Below, piece after piece: positions 17,129-24,908 of a stretch of 62,088 bases of DNA (the stretch's first letter is position 1; each line of letters starts with the position of its first letter). Below the pieces are notes generated by a model. The model was not told the origin of the DNA and searched no databases. It saw nothing but the letters and a program-made list of their open reading frames with translations. A program made the translations under genes and the position numbers. The DNA comes from Candidatus Kuenenia stuttgartensis. Lineage in GTDB: Bacteria > Planctomycetota > Planctomycetia > Gemmatales > Gemmataceae. Location: the NCBI GenBank assembly GCA_945897965.1, contig CAMDHK010000004.1:1-62088 (forward strand), read 5' to 3'.

Positions 17129-18022
17129 TTACCAGATGGCGATTTCAAGTTCCAGATCCACATTGAATCTTTCGCGAATCCCTTGTTTAATTTGCTCAAT
17201 CAATCTTAAAACGTCTTCAACTACAGCATGTGGGTGGATAACAATGTAATTTGAATCACGATCACAAATCTCAGCACCTCCGACCCTGGCTTTTTGAAAT
17301 CCCCCCTGCTCCATCAATGATGCAGCAGTAAGGCCCCTTGGGTTTTTAAATATTTTACCGGCATAAGGAACGCCAAGTGGCAATTGAATTTTCCTACTAA
17401 TCCAAGCTTTTCTCAACCTTTTGACAATCGATTCAGTCTTGTCATGCTCAAATGCAAATTCAACACTCAGAATCACCAAATCTCTGAGATCGTTTCCTTT
17501 ATCACTAAAAGAAATTTCTTCTTTATCCCGAATTTGAAGATTTCCAAGCGAATCCAGCACTTCAATTTTTCTGACGAACCTTGAAATAGGTCCAGATTTA
17601 TCACTAGTATTTGAAAGTAAAGCACCACCAATCGTACCTGGTATGCCAATAAGTGTTTCAAAACCAGCCATGTTATTTTGTGAACAAAATGATATTGCTT
17701 CAAAAATAGAAGCACCAGCCCCCATGCGCACCGTGTTTCCTAGATTTTCAAAACCACAAAATACTGGATTCGTCAATTTAACAACTACACCAGAAACGAT
17801 GGCACTTCGTATAAGTAGGTTACATCCATTACCTAAAATTTTGAATGGGATTTTATTAGTCTTGCAGGCTATATAAAGCGCAGCCAACTCTTCTTTGCTG
17901 CGCGGTTCAGCTAGATACTCGCAAACACCAGCTAAACCCGAGAATGTATAGGGCGATAAAGACGACGACTTCTTCAATATCGGTTCAAATTCCATTAAGC
18001 ATTTCATTTCAAACCCCATCAT
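17129..18022 (-). CDS. murB: UDP-N-acetylenolpyruvoylglucosamine reductase (MurB) with substituted active-site residues
   Basis: MurB reduces enolpyruvyl-UDP-GlcNAc to UDP-MurNAc in peptidoglycan synthesis. FAD-domain motifs are present: ILGNGCNLLI (62-71) and ETLIGIPGTIGGAL (122-135), and the C-terminal half aligns well (ARVGGAEICDRDSNYIVI, LELEI with Glu293). However, the residue equivalent to the proton-donor Ser229 of E. coli (Ser or Cys in relatives, GSVF or GCIF) is Lys223 in AGKIFKNP, and the YR arginine motif appears as DK (Lys175). By-eye alignment suggests altered or lost catalysis. Length is normal. Four in-frame ATGs occur in the first ten codons, so the start is uncertain. It is followed by the ftsQ-like gene. 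Confidence 0.85.
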   Translation of the reverse strand: MMGFEMKCLMEFEPILKKSSSLSPYTFSGLAGVCEYLAEPRSKEELAALYIACKTNKIPFKILGNGCNLLIRSAIVSGVVVKLTNPVFCGFENLGNTVRMGAGASIFEAISFCSQNNMAGFETLIGIPGTIGGALLSNTSDKSGPISRFVRKIEVLDSLGNLQIRDKEEISFSDKGNDLRDLVILSVEFAFEHDKTESIVKRLRKAWISRKIQLPLGVPYAGKIFKNPRGLTAASLMEQGGFQKARVGGAEICDRDSNYIVIHPHAVVEDVLRLIEQIKQGIRERFNVDLELEIAIW

Positions 18023-18164
18023 CTATTTATCAAAAAATAATAATATTAGTAGAAAACCACCATCGACACTAACATACCATAGTACATAGGTAATTGAAGC
18101 ACCTACCAAAATATTTAAGCAGGCCCCAAGATATTATAGCTTCAAAATCCCACGAGGGTATTTT

Positions 18165-18854
18165 ATGAATTCCATCACAAGCAAAGAACTTATTAATTAT
18201 CCATCTGCGGTATTAGTAAGTGGTGGTCTGGATAGTGCAATATTATTGGCAGACATGGTCAACCATAAATTTCCTAAGGTGTGGCCAATATTTATTCAAT
18301 GTGGGCTCTATTGGGAAAAAACCGAATTACATTACCTGAAAAAATTCATTACTGCGATTGAGGCCCCCAACCTAGGCGAATTAGTTGTACTCGATATTCC
18401 CGTTAGTGATTTGTACAAAGATCACTGGAGCCTGACTGGAATTAATGTTCCGGATACAGAATCCCCAGATGAAGCTGTTTTTTTGCCAGGACGAAATGTT
18501 CTTTTGACTGCGAAGTCTCTTTTATGGTGCAATCTTAATCAAGTTAAGAGCCTTTCATTGGCAGTTTTAGAATCCAACCCCTTCCCCGATGCAACTGATA
18601 GCTTTTTTCTTGGCATGGAACAGACCATTAACGAATCGGTTTCCGGAAATGTAAAATTACTTAGGCCCTATGCGGGAATGCATAAAACCGATGTTTTAAA
18701 ATTAGGTAGGGAGGCTCCATTGGAATACACTTTTTCCTGCATTTATCCAACAAATGGCATTCATTGTGGCAAATGCAATAAATGTGCTGAAAGAAAAAAT
18801 GGCTTTATCAATGCTTCTATGAAAGACCCAACTTCTTATTTCTATGAACAATAA
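18165..18854 (+). CDS. queC: 7-cyano-7-deazaguanine synthase (QueC family)
   Basis: Converts 7-carboxy-7-deazaguanine to preQ0 in queuosine/7-deazaguanine synthesis. The 229 residues contain the PP-loop LVSGGLDSAI (17-26), LPGRNVLLTAKS, the substrate-region PYAGMHKTDVLKLG and the C-terminal zinc site built from CIYP and HCGKCNKCAERK (four Cys). GAGGG lies seven bases before the ATG. No queD, queE or queF is adjacent and no preQ1 riboswitch was seen upstream. The sequence is somewhat divergent in the middle, so specificity for a related deazapurine is possible. It converges on the ATP-grasp gene with a 10-bp gap. Confidence 0.88.
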   Translation: MNSITSKELINYPSAVLVSGGLDSAILLADMVNHKFPKVWPIFIQCGLYWEKTELHYLKKFITAIEAPNLGELVVLDIPVSDLYKDHWSLTGINVPDTESPDEAVFLPGRNVLLTAKSLLWCNLNQVKSLSLAVLESNPFPDATDSFFLGMEQTINESVSGNVKLLRPYAGMHKTDVLKLGREAPLEYTFSCIYPTNGIHCGKCNKCAERKNGFINASMKDPTSYFYEQ

Positions 18855-18864
18855 GGAAACTAAA

Positions 18865-19902
18865 TCAAGGCCCACGCTTCCAAGCACGAGTCACAAGATT
18901 TTCGAGAAAAACGCCATAGGTCTGGTTAGCTGAATCAAGACTAATCGCCAATCCGGTAACAATATGAAGGTCAGGATTTGGATTAACTTCAATAACATAA
19001 ATAGTATCATCGGAAGAAACCCGCATATCGATTCTTCCGTAATCACGAATACCAAGAGCAAGATAAGCGCGTTTTACGGTGTCTTTTACCCTAACCATTA
19101 GCTCAGGCGTAAGTTTGGCAGGATACTCATAGGGAGTTCCCTCGAATTCAAGGGATTCAGGCTTCCATTTGGCATCATAAGAGATAATAGGCCAAAGCCC
19201 TTTGTTTCGAATGGTAAAGTGAATTTCGGAGGGTGCAAGAACCGTAATCTCAGGGTCTTCAATAACAGCAGCAGTAAGTTCCCTGCCATCAATAAACTGC
19301 TCTACTAAAACGGGGGGCCCATAATTTTTAAGCAATAACTTAACCCGCTCCACGAGATCATTTTGACATGTAACCACACTACCTTGGTCAACTCCGATGC
19401 TGGCATCTTGGGTTGCAGGCTTAACAATAACAGGCCAACCTAAATTGTTTTCTGGAACATTCTCATCGTTAACCCAAAAAAAGCCGGGAGTACATACGCC
19501 ATAAGATTGCAGCACGGCCTTGGCTAGGGCTTTGTTTCGGCCAACAGCAAGGGCTTGGGACTTGGAACCGGTAAATGGAATTTTCATCCATTCTAGAAGC
19601 CCAGCAAGGTGTACTTCCGTTTCAGTAAAATCCGCAAATCCTTCAAACATGTTAAAAACAATATCTGGCGGATCAGAATTTAACCTTTGGATCAGAGGGC
19701 CCAAATCTCTGGCGAGGCCAAATCTTTCAAATCTTACGCCTTGCTCCGCAAGTGCGTTTTCAATAATTTCAACCGTTTCGATAACTTCATGTTCAGAATC
19801 AGCATCAGGATGATCTAAAGGCAAAACAGGGATGTTATGAAGTATCATCACTTTGAATGGTGATTGCGGAACAACAACATTAGTAGGCGGAATTTCATTC
19901 AT
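18865..19902 (-). CDS. Ddl-type ATP-grasp ligase, second of a tandem pair
   Basis: A 345-residue ATP-grasp ligase of the D-Ala-D-Ala ligase group. Visible motifs: VFNMFEGF (the EG of Ddl), IPFTGSKS, KPATQDASIGV (ATP lysine and Gly-rich loop), VEQFIDGREL, ISYDAKW (matches the Ddl omega-loop YxxK), YGRIDMR and EVNPNPDL (metal-binding Glu/Asn). The product would be a dipeptide or other amide made through an acyl phosphate. True D-Ala ligase activity is uncertain because substrate-loop residues differ. The start is ATG at 19902; a longer frame to 19998 would add 32 hydrophobic residues overlapping the upstream gene, where no homology is seen. It is 55 bp downstream of its paralogue. Confidence 0.85.
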   Translation of the reverse strand: MNEIPPTNVVVPQSPFKVMILHNIPVLPLDHPDADSEHEVIETVEIIENALAEQGVRFERFGLARDLGPLIQRLNSDPPDIVFNMFEGFADFTETEVHLAGLLEWMKIPFTGSKSQALAVGRNKALAKAVLQSYGVCTPGFFWVNDENVPENNLGWPVIVKPATQDASIGVDQGSVVTCQNDLVERVKLLLKNYGPPVLVEQFIDGRELTAAVIEDPEITVLAPSEIHFTIRNKGLWPIISYDAKWKPESLEFEGTPYEYPAKLTPELMVRVKDTVKRAYLALGIRDYGRIDMRVSSDDTIYVIEVNPNPDLHIVTGLAISLDSANQTYGVFLENLVTRAWKRGP

Positions 19903-19957
19903 AAAGAAAGTGTATAAGTTTGAAAGAATATGTAAAAGAAAAAGCAGGGTATAAAAA

Positions 19958-20953
19958 CTAGAGTCCCAGCCTTTTCGTAGCCGTTTCAAAAACAGCAAGG
20001 ATCAAATCCTTGTAAGACCATCCCATACCCTTGGCAATCAAACCAAAATCGCTGGTTACTGGATTAAGCCCGGGCAAAGGATTTGCTTCGATAAAAACAG
20101 GATGGTTACTGGAGTTTAAGCGGAAATCAATTCTTGCAAAATCTTTGCACCCTAGGGCTTTAAAAGCCTTAATGGCACTACTAAATAAAACGCCAAGAGT
20201 CTCAGTTGAAATTTTTGGCGGCACGCAGTAATCAACCCTAGTTAAATAATTCCTCTTTACATCCAGACTATAGATGAAGAATTCGTCCTTAATTTTCGGG
20301 ACAATTTCCATCGCACCTACAACCTTAAGTCCATCGCCATTACCAATTAATCCAACAGTGATTTCACATCCTGGCAAATATTCTTCAACGATTACTGGTT
20401 GGTCATATCCTTTTAGGGCATCATTTAACAAGGTTCGAAGTTGCTCTTGTGTTTTAGCAACAGCGGAATCCCTTATCCCTTTACTAGAACCTTCCCAAGC
20501 AGGTTTGACAACGACCGGGAATGCGAAATCAATTGGTATAGAACCCAAATCAAAGCTATCAGAGGTAAAAACTGCCCCCTTTGGGACCTTTACACCTGCA
20601 TCACATACAATTTTTTTAGCTACATCCTTATCCAACCCAACACAAAGGGTAAAAGGATCTGAACCAGAATAAGGAATACCAAGGATTTCTAATAATGCGG
20701 GAACCCGTGCTTCTCTGGCCCTGCTTGCGCCACGACCTTCAGCAAAGTTAAAGACAAAATCAGGACGATCATTAATGAGTGCCGCTGGTAAGTCAGGAGA
20801 CTCAGCAAAATATATAATTTGATGATTTTTTGAGGCTAGAACCGCACCGATTGCATGCATTGTTTCTGGTGAATCAAATTCTTCTTCGAAATCATCAGTG
20901 TGCGTATGTTTGATTACGCCTGATTTTAAATTGCAAACAATCCCTATTTTCAT
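19958..20953 (-). CDS. Ddl-type ATP-grasp ligase, first of a tandem pair
   Basis: A 331-residue ATP-grasp protein. Motifs: MKIGIVCN at the start, FNFAEGRGASRAREA (EG element), GIPYSGSDP, VVKPAWEGSSKGI (Ddl-type GSSxG loop), EEYLPGCEITVGLIG, ARIDFR and FIEANPLPGLNP (metal ligands). It keeps all ATP/Mg residues of Ddl, but the omega loop (IYSLDVKRNYL) lacks the usual YEAKY tyrosine-lysine arrangement, so the acceptor amino acid probably differs from D-alanine. The start is ATG at 20953 with GGGGAG four bases upstream, rather than a longer frame from 20992 that runs into the kamA terminator. Its only 5' space is that terminator, so it is expressed by read-through or from a promoter inside kamA. 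Confidence 0.85.
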   Translation of the reverse strand: MKIGIVCNLKSGVIKHTHTDDFEEEFDSPETMHAIGAVLASKNHQIIYFAESPDLPAALINDRPDFVFNFAEGRGASRAREARVPALLEILGIPYSGSDPFTLCVGLDKDVAKKIVCDAGVKVPKGAVFTSDSFDLGSIPIDFAFPVVVKPAWEGSSKGIRDSAVAKTQEQLRTLLNDALKGYDQPVIVEEYLPGCEITVGLIGNGDGLKVVGAMEIVPKIKDEFFIYSLDVKRNYLTRVDYCVPPKISTETLGVLFSSAIKAFKALGCKDFARIDFRLNSSNHPVFIEANPLPGLNPVTSDFGLIAKGMGWSYKDLILAVFETATKRLGL

Positions 20954-20963
20954 GATACTCCCC

Positions 20964-21004
20964 AATAACAAAAATAAAGCCGCCAAGTACAACCTGGCGG
21001 CTTT
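20964..21004 (-). terminator. Hairpin terminator or attenuator between kamA and the ligase genes
   Basis: AAAGCCGCCA and TGGCGGCTTT (20976-20985 and 20995-21004) form a 10-bp stem with a 9-base loop. On the minus strand it is followed by ATTTTTGTTATTG. It lies 17 bp after the kamA stop and 10 bp before the ligase ribosome site, so it must limit or tune read-through. Confidence 0.8.
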
Positions 21005-21021
21005 AAATTAACTAAAAACCC

Positions 21022-22497
21022 CTAGCGGGCCTTCCCAGGAGCAACTTTCTTTTTAATACCCAACTCTATTAAAGAATTAGGCACATTTTCATTTTCAGAT
21101 GAACCATTATCATTTTCAGATGAGCCATTATCATTTGAAGAGCAACCAGAGGAAGCTTCTTCAGCAGATAAAGTAGCAAGGTTCATTTGACGGCGAATCA
21201 TTCGTTCAGCATTTTCAGGGATTAAAGCTGATTTACTACCCTGAAGAAGCGAACTTACGCCTCGCGTTCTACCTTGGTCATTACTTTGCAAAAGTTTATC
21301 CTCTGCTTGGTAACGAACAAGCATGCCTTCATAATTACGAAGTACAACAGCATCATCAGAAGCCGAGATTACATAATTTGGCATCACAGGAATCTTACCG
21401 CCACCATGCGGGCTATCCACTACATAAGTTGGAATACCCAAGCCAGACATATGGCCACGAAGACCTTCCATGATTTCCATTCCCTTCCAGATAGAGGTGC
21501 GGAAATGCCCAGCACCAATAACAGGATCGCAATGAAAGATGTAGTAAGGTCGCACTTTAATACGAAGTAAACCTCGCATCAACTTGCGCATGGTATCTAG
21601 GGAATCATTAACCCCTTTAAGGAGGACCGTGTGATTATTCACAGGAATCCCAGCCTTCAACAAAGACATGCAAACCTTTGCAGATTCTGCAGATATCTCG
21701 TTAGGATGATTAAAATGAGTTTGAATATAAACTTTCCCTACGGAGGCTAAAAGATCAATCAATGACTGATCAAACAATCGCTGAGGCAAAGTAACGGGAA
21801 CGCGAGTTCCTATACGAATAACATCAACATGAGGAATAGCAGCAAGATTTTCGAGAAAGAATTTAAGTTTTGTAATCGGGAGGGTTAGAGGATCCCCACC
21901 AGAAACAATAACATCTCGAATCTCAGAATGATCACGAACATATTCAACCATACGCTCATCATTACGGCTGATTGAATCCCAGCCACCACGAACCATAGTA
22001 GCACGCTTGCGGGTACAAAACCTGCAATACATAGTACAAACATGTGTGGTAACAAGCAAAGCCCTATCAGGATACCTGTGAGTTAAACCTGGAACAGGTG
22101 AATCCTTGTCTTCTTCCAAAGGGTCAGACAATTCATAACCAGACGGGTTGGTAAGTTCCAATGGTGAGGGTATGGACTGAAGCCTAATCGGGTCATCATG
22201 GTCTTCAGGATTAATCAGTGAGAAGTAATAAGGTGGAATAGCAGTTTTGTACTCAGTTTCCAATGACCCTATGGCTTCCATTTCCTCGGGGCTAAAGGCA
22301 ATTAAGCCCTTGAGTTGCCTAACTGATCGTATGGCATTTTGTGATTGCCAACGCCAGTCGTTCCATTGGTGATCCGGAACATCGCGCCAAATGGGGTGAC
22401 GCTTCGGCTTACCGGGAGGTTCTTCGCTATCGCCACCCCCGAATTGATCGGCGAATGGAACGGGTGCCACCTCGGCTCGCACATCGGATTCACTCAT
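21022..22497 (-). CDS. kamA: L-lysine 2,3-aminomutase (KamA), radical SAM
   Basis: Isomerises L-lysine to L-beta-lysine with a [4Fe-4S]-SAM radical and PLP. In the 491-residue protein the cluster motif is CTMYCRFC (Cys154, 158, 161). HCDP has Asp324, VVDSP has Asp361, and GGGKIPVMPNYV has PLP Lys368; the spacing 37 and 7 equals that of Asp293, Asp330 and Lys337 of the clostridial lysine enzyme, which bind the lysine epsilon-amine and PLP. This favours lysine over glutamate as substrate. The tail after about 410 is a low-complexity Ser/Asn/Glu stretch with a 21-bp tandem repeat. The start is ATG at 22497 with GGAGG upstream; a TTG at 22515 would overlap that site. It is too long for EF-P modifying EpmB, which also lacks these aspartates. 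Confidence 0.93.
   Translation of the reverse strand: MSESDVRAEVAPVPFADQFGGGDSEEPPGKPKRHPIWRDVPDHQWNDWRWQSQNAIRSVRQLKGLIAFSPEEMEAIGSLETEYKTAIPPYYFSLINPEDHDDPIRLQSIPSPLELTNPSGYELSDPLEEDKDSPVPGLTHRYPDRALLVTTHVCTMYCRFCTRKRATMVRGGWDSISRNDERMVEYVRDHSEIRDVIVSGGDPLTLPITKLKFFLENLAAIPHVDVIRIGTRVPVTLPQRLFDQSLIDLLASVGKVYIQTHFNHPNEISAESAKVCMSLLKAGIPVNNHTVLLKGVNDSLDTMRKLMRGLLRIKVRPYYIFHCDPVIGAGHFRTSIWKGMEIMEGLRGHMSGLGIPTYVVDSPHGGGKIPVMPNYVISASDDAVVLRNYEGMLVRYQAEDKLLQSNDQGRTRGVSSLLQGSKSALIPENAERMIRRQMNLATLSAEEASSGCSSNDNGSSENDNGSSENENVPNSLIELGIKKKVAPGKAR
21090..21131. repeat. Two-copy 21-bp tandem repeat in the kamA tail
   Basis: Two nearly identical 21-bp units at 21090-21110 and 21111-21131 differ at one base and encode a repeated DNGSSEN-type heptad in KamA, with degraded partial copies on both sides. 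It marks an expandable, probably disordered tail. Confidence 0.85.
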
Positions 22498-22554
22498 AAA
22501 CCTTATAACCTCCAAAAGAACTCTGAAATCTTGCCTATAACTTTAAACCTAAGA

Positions 22555-22583
22555 AATATAACACCTGTTATTTTCAGCTGCAA
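22555..22583 (-). promoter_or_regulatory. Probable kamA promoter (extended -10)
   Basis: On the minus strand, TTGCAG (22583-22578), a 17-base spacer and TATATT (22560-22555) preceded by TGT. The -10 is five of six with an extended TGN element; the -35 is weak. The leader would be about 50 bases. Confidence 0.45.
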
Positions 22584-22736
22584 AAGTCAGGCACAACATG
22601 GAGCGATCATAACGATAACTTCTTAAATTACAAGAGTTTCCTTCTTGAACAATCAACTCCGTTTGCATATTAGTCACAATTTGAGCACCACTTGTCAACA
22701 CCAACAATCAATTCTGCAATCATAAACAACATTAAG

Positions 22737-22765
22737 TTGAGTCTGACTAAACAAGAAGTTATCAT
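22737..22765 (+). promoter_or_regulatory. Promoter of the HEAT-repeat gene
   Basis: TTGAGT (22737-22742), 17 bases, TATCAT (22760-22765). The -10 matches at five positions and the -35 at four. A transcript from about 22772 would reach the ATG at 22801 after about 29 bases. Confidence 0.55.
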
Positions 22766-22800
22766 AAAAGAGTGATGATCAAACTTAACGGAGAACATAG

Positions 22801-23454
22801 ATGAGACATTTCCTTTCAGCATTTTTTTTTGGTGCATGCATTTGTACATTTATCAGCGCAGAAGACACGAATAAACTTATTCTGCAAATGAAAAACAAGG
22901 ATCCCGAAATTCGTAGGGCTGCAGCAAAAGGACTGGGTGAGGGTGGCGAAGATGATTCAAAAACCACTGCCGCTTTAATACTTGGGCTTCAAGACAAAGA
23001 TGCTTTTGTAAGAAGATTTTCTGCCCAATCACTCGGAAATTTAAAAACTCAAAACAAAGATGCAATCCCTGCACTTGCAGCTTTACTAAACAATATTGAT
23101 GAGAAAAAAGAGAATCAAAACGCAGCTGCAATTTCTCTTGGCAAAATCGGATCCTCTAGTTTCTCTGTTCTGCATTCTGCCTTCATAGACAAATCTAAAC
23201 CTACGAACATCCGCGAAAAAGCAATTGATGCAATCGGAACCCTAGGCAAGGATGGAAAATCCGCAGTCCCTGATCTCATGGAAACCTTAAAAGATAATGA
23301 CCTTCGTTTTGCTTCCGCTGTTGCACTAGGAAAAATTGGTTCCGAAGCCAAGCAAGCAAAAGAATCCCTCAAGTCAATCGTCGAAGATAAAAAACAGAGG
23401 GATAAATCTTTCAAAGATGCAGCTTCCGCTGCTTTGAAAAACATTGGAAACTAA
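22801..23454 (+). CDS. Exported HEAT-repeat protein
   Basis: A 217-residue protein with a signal peptide (about 1-20, ending FISAED) and a mature part made almost wholly of PBS-lyase-type HEAT repeats: PEIRRAAAKGLGEGG, AFVRRFSAQSLGNLK, NAAAISLGKIG, EKAIDAIGTLG, RFASAVALGKIG and DAASAALKNIG, about six helical pairs. Such proteins act as binding platforms; no catalytic residues are seen. GGAG precedes the ATG by eight bases and a good promoter lies upstream. The methyltransferase gene follows by 27 bp and may be co-transcribed. Confidence 0.85.
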   Translation: MRHFLSAFFFGACICTFISAEDTNKLILQMKNKDPEIRRAAAKGLGEGGEDDSKTTAALILGLQDKDAFVRRFSAQSLGNLKTQNKDAIPALAALLNNIDEKKENQNAAAISLGKIGSSSFSVLHSAFIDKSKPTNIREKAIDAIGTLGKDGKSAVPDLMETLKDNDLRFASAVALGKIGSEAKQAKESLKSIVEDKKQRDKSFKDAASAALKNIGN

Positions 23455-23481
23455 TTCTAACCTTTGTTAGGCACTGCAGGC

Positions 23482-24270
23482 ATGAGCTTTAAATCTTCTT
23501 CACCGCCAGATTGGCTCATGCCTGAGGGTGTCAGCAAAACCCAATGGGAATACATATCTAATCAGTATATAGCGGCAAACTATGATTCCTCACTAAGAGA
23601 CAACCCTGCTTTCAAGCAGGATCTAAGTTTTCTTGAAAAACATTTTACTAAAGCTGGCATTATCCTTGACCTTGGCTGTGGAACTGGAAGAGTTACTGAC
23701 TTTTTAACCAAAAAGAACCACAAGGTTTTAGGAGTCGACCTATCAGCCCCAATGCTTTTGGAAGCCAGCAATAAAAAAATCAATAGCCCACATTTATTCC
23801 TTCGGGCAAATATGATTGATCTTTCATTCCTTTGCCCCAACTCCATTGATTATTCCTCATGCCTTTTCAGTAGTTTTGGGATGCTTTTAGATGAACGACA
23901 TCGGATCACAATGCTTAATGAGATCCACCGCGTTTTAAAACCTGGAGGTCAATTTATACTCCATGTTCATAACTTGTGGTCAGCAGCCCAAGGTTTTCAG
24001 GGGTACAAATGGTTGGCGCAAGATTTTAGCGGAAGGTTAAGGCGATCGAAACACTTTGGCAACAGATTGCTGCCCATTCACCAAGGTATTTGCGGCTTAA
24101 CTTTACACTTATTCACTTGGCAAGAAATTGCCAACCTGCTTAAACAAACCAATTTCAAAATAGTCGAAACATTATCGCTAGGCGATCCATCGTGGGTAGC
24201 AACCGAATCACCCAGCCTAGTTAAAAAGCTTTTAGCACATGGGTTTTTAATTTCATGCAGTAAAATCTAG
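23482..24270 (+). CDS. SAM-dependent class I methyltransferase
   Basis: A 262-residue methyltransferase. Motif I is ILDLGCGTGRVTDF, then an acidic strand end in VLGVDLSAPM, LFLRANMIDL, and the post-III region MLNEIHRVLKPGGQFILHVH. This is the Methyltransf_11/25 group, which methylates small molecules, lipids or cofactors; the substrate is unknown. The start is ATG at 23482 rather than a TTG at 23464, although the ribosome site is weak either way. It may be co-transcribed with the HEAT gene. Confidence 0.85.
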   Translation: MSFKSSSPPDWLMPEGVSKTQWEYISNQYIAANYDSSLRDNPAFKQDLSFLEKHFTKAGIILDLGCGTGRVTDFLTKKNHKVLGVDLSAPMLLEASNKKINSPHLFLRANMIDLSFLCPNSIDYSSCLFSSFGMLLDERHRITMLNEIHRVLKPGGQFILHVHNLWSAAQGFQGYKWLAQDFSGRLRRSKHFGNRLLPIHQGICGLTLHLFTWQEIANLLKQTNFKIVETLSLGDPSWVATESPSLVKKLLAHGFLISCSKI

Positions 24271-24452
24271 GTTCAAACTGGTGACCAAATCTATCGCAGA
24301 TCACGTTAAAATATACCTTTCTAACGAACTTAACGATTATAACTTTATGTTTTAAATAGTTTATTGCTTAAATTAAAGGGTAGGTGTGGTATTCAAATCA
24401 ATATAGAATTATTTTAGGTAGTCCTTTTCTATTGACTAGGTAAATACTAACC

Positions 24453-24908
24453 ATGCGATTTCGATTAGTGCCTCTAGAAGGCGGTAACACTATCGAGTTA
24501 TCACGAGATCTTACGGTCGTAGGCCGCAAGGAAGATTGTGATTTACGCTTGGATCATAAGTCCATATCAAAGTTCCATTGTGTAATAGTAAAGATGGACA
24601 ACACATTACTCATTCGGGATCTGGGAAGCACTAATGGAACCGTGGTAAACGGGAAAAAGATTCGTCGAGCAACTTTAAAAAACAATGATTGTCTAAATGT
24701 TGCCAATCTACCCTTTCGAATACAAATAAGTTCTGGGGATGCGGTTGAAAAAAAGCCTCAATTTGAAGGAACAATTCAAATAAATACTCGGGATGTTGAG
24801 ACTGACGAAAAGAATGATGATGATAAAAATCAAGATTCGTTCAAAATGAACAACAATGATATCGTACAAAATAACGATTTGCCTGACAGTTACCCTACAA
24901 ATAATTAA
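24453..24908 (+). CDS. FHA-domain protein
   Basis: A 151-residue cytoplasmic protein. Residues about 1-95 form one forkhead-associated domain that binds phosphothreonine: VVGRKEDCDLRL, the core SISKFHC with Ser and His, and DLGSTNGTVVNG. The tail (about 105-151) is acidic, rich in Asp and Asn, and probably disordered. FHA proteins read signals from Hanks-type Ser/Thr kinases; one such kinase is at 45182-46030, though nothing ties the two directly. The last 4 bases overlap the stop of convergent bioF. Confidence 0.92.
   Translation: MRFRLVPLEGGNTIELSRDLTVVGRKEDCDLRLDHKSISKFHCVIVKMDNTLLIRDLGSTNGTVVNGKKIRRATLKNNDCLNVANLPFRIQISSGDAVEKKPQFEGTIQINTRDVETDEKNDDDKNQDSFKMNNNDIVQNNDLPDSYPTNN

Noticed and set aside
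18023-18164. preQ1 riboswitch upstream of queC
   Set aside because: The conserved preQ1 aptamer pattern could not be found; only a small TAGGT/ACCTA stem is present.
21022-22497. KamA as an EF-P modifying EpmB
   Set aside because: The protein is longer, keeps both lysine-binding aspartates of true aminomutases, and no epmA or efp is adjacent.
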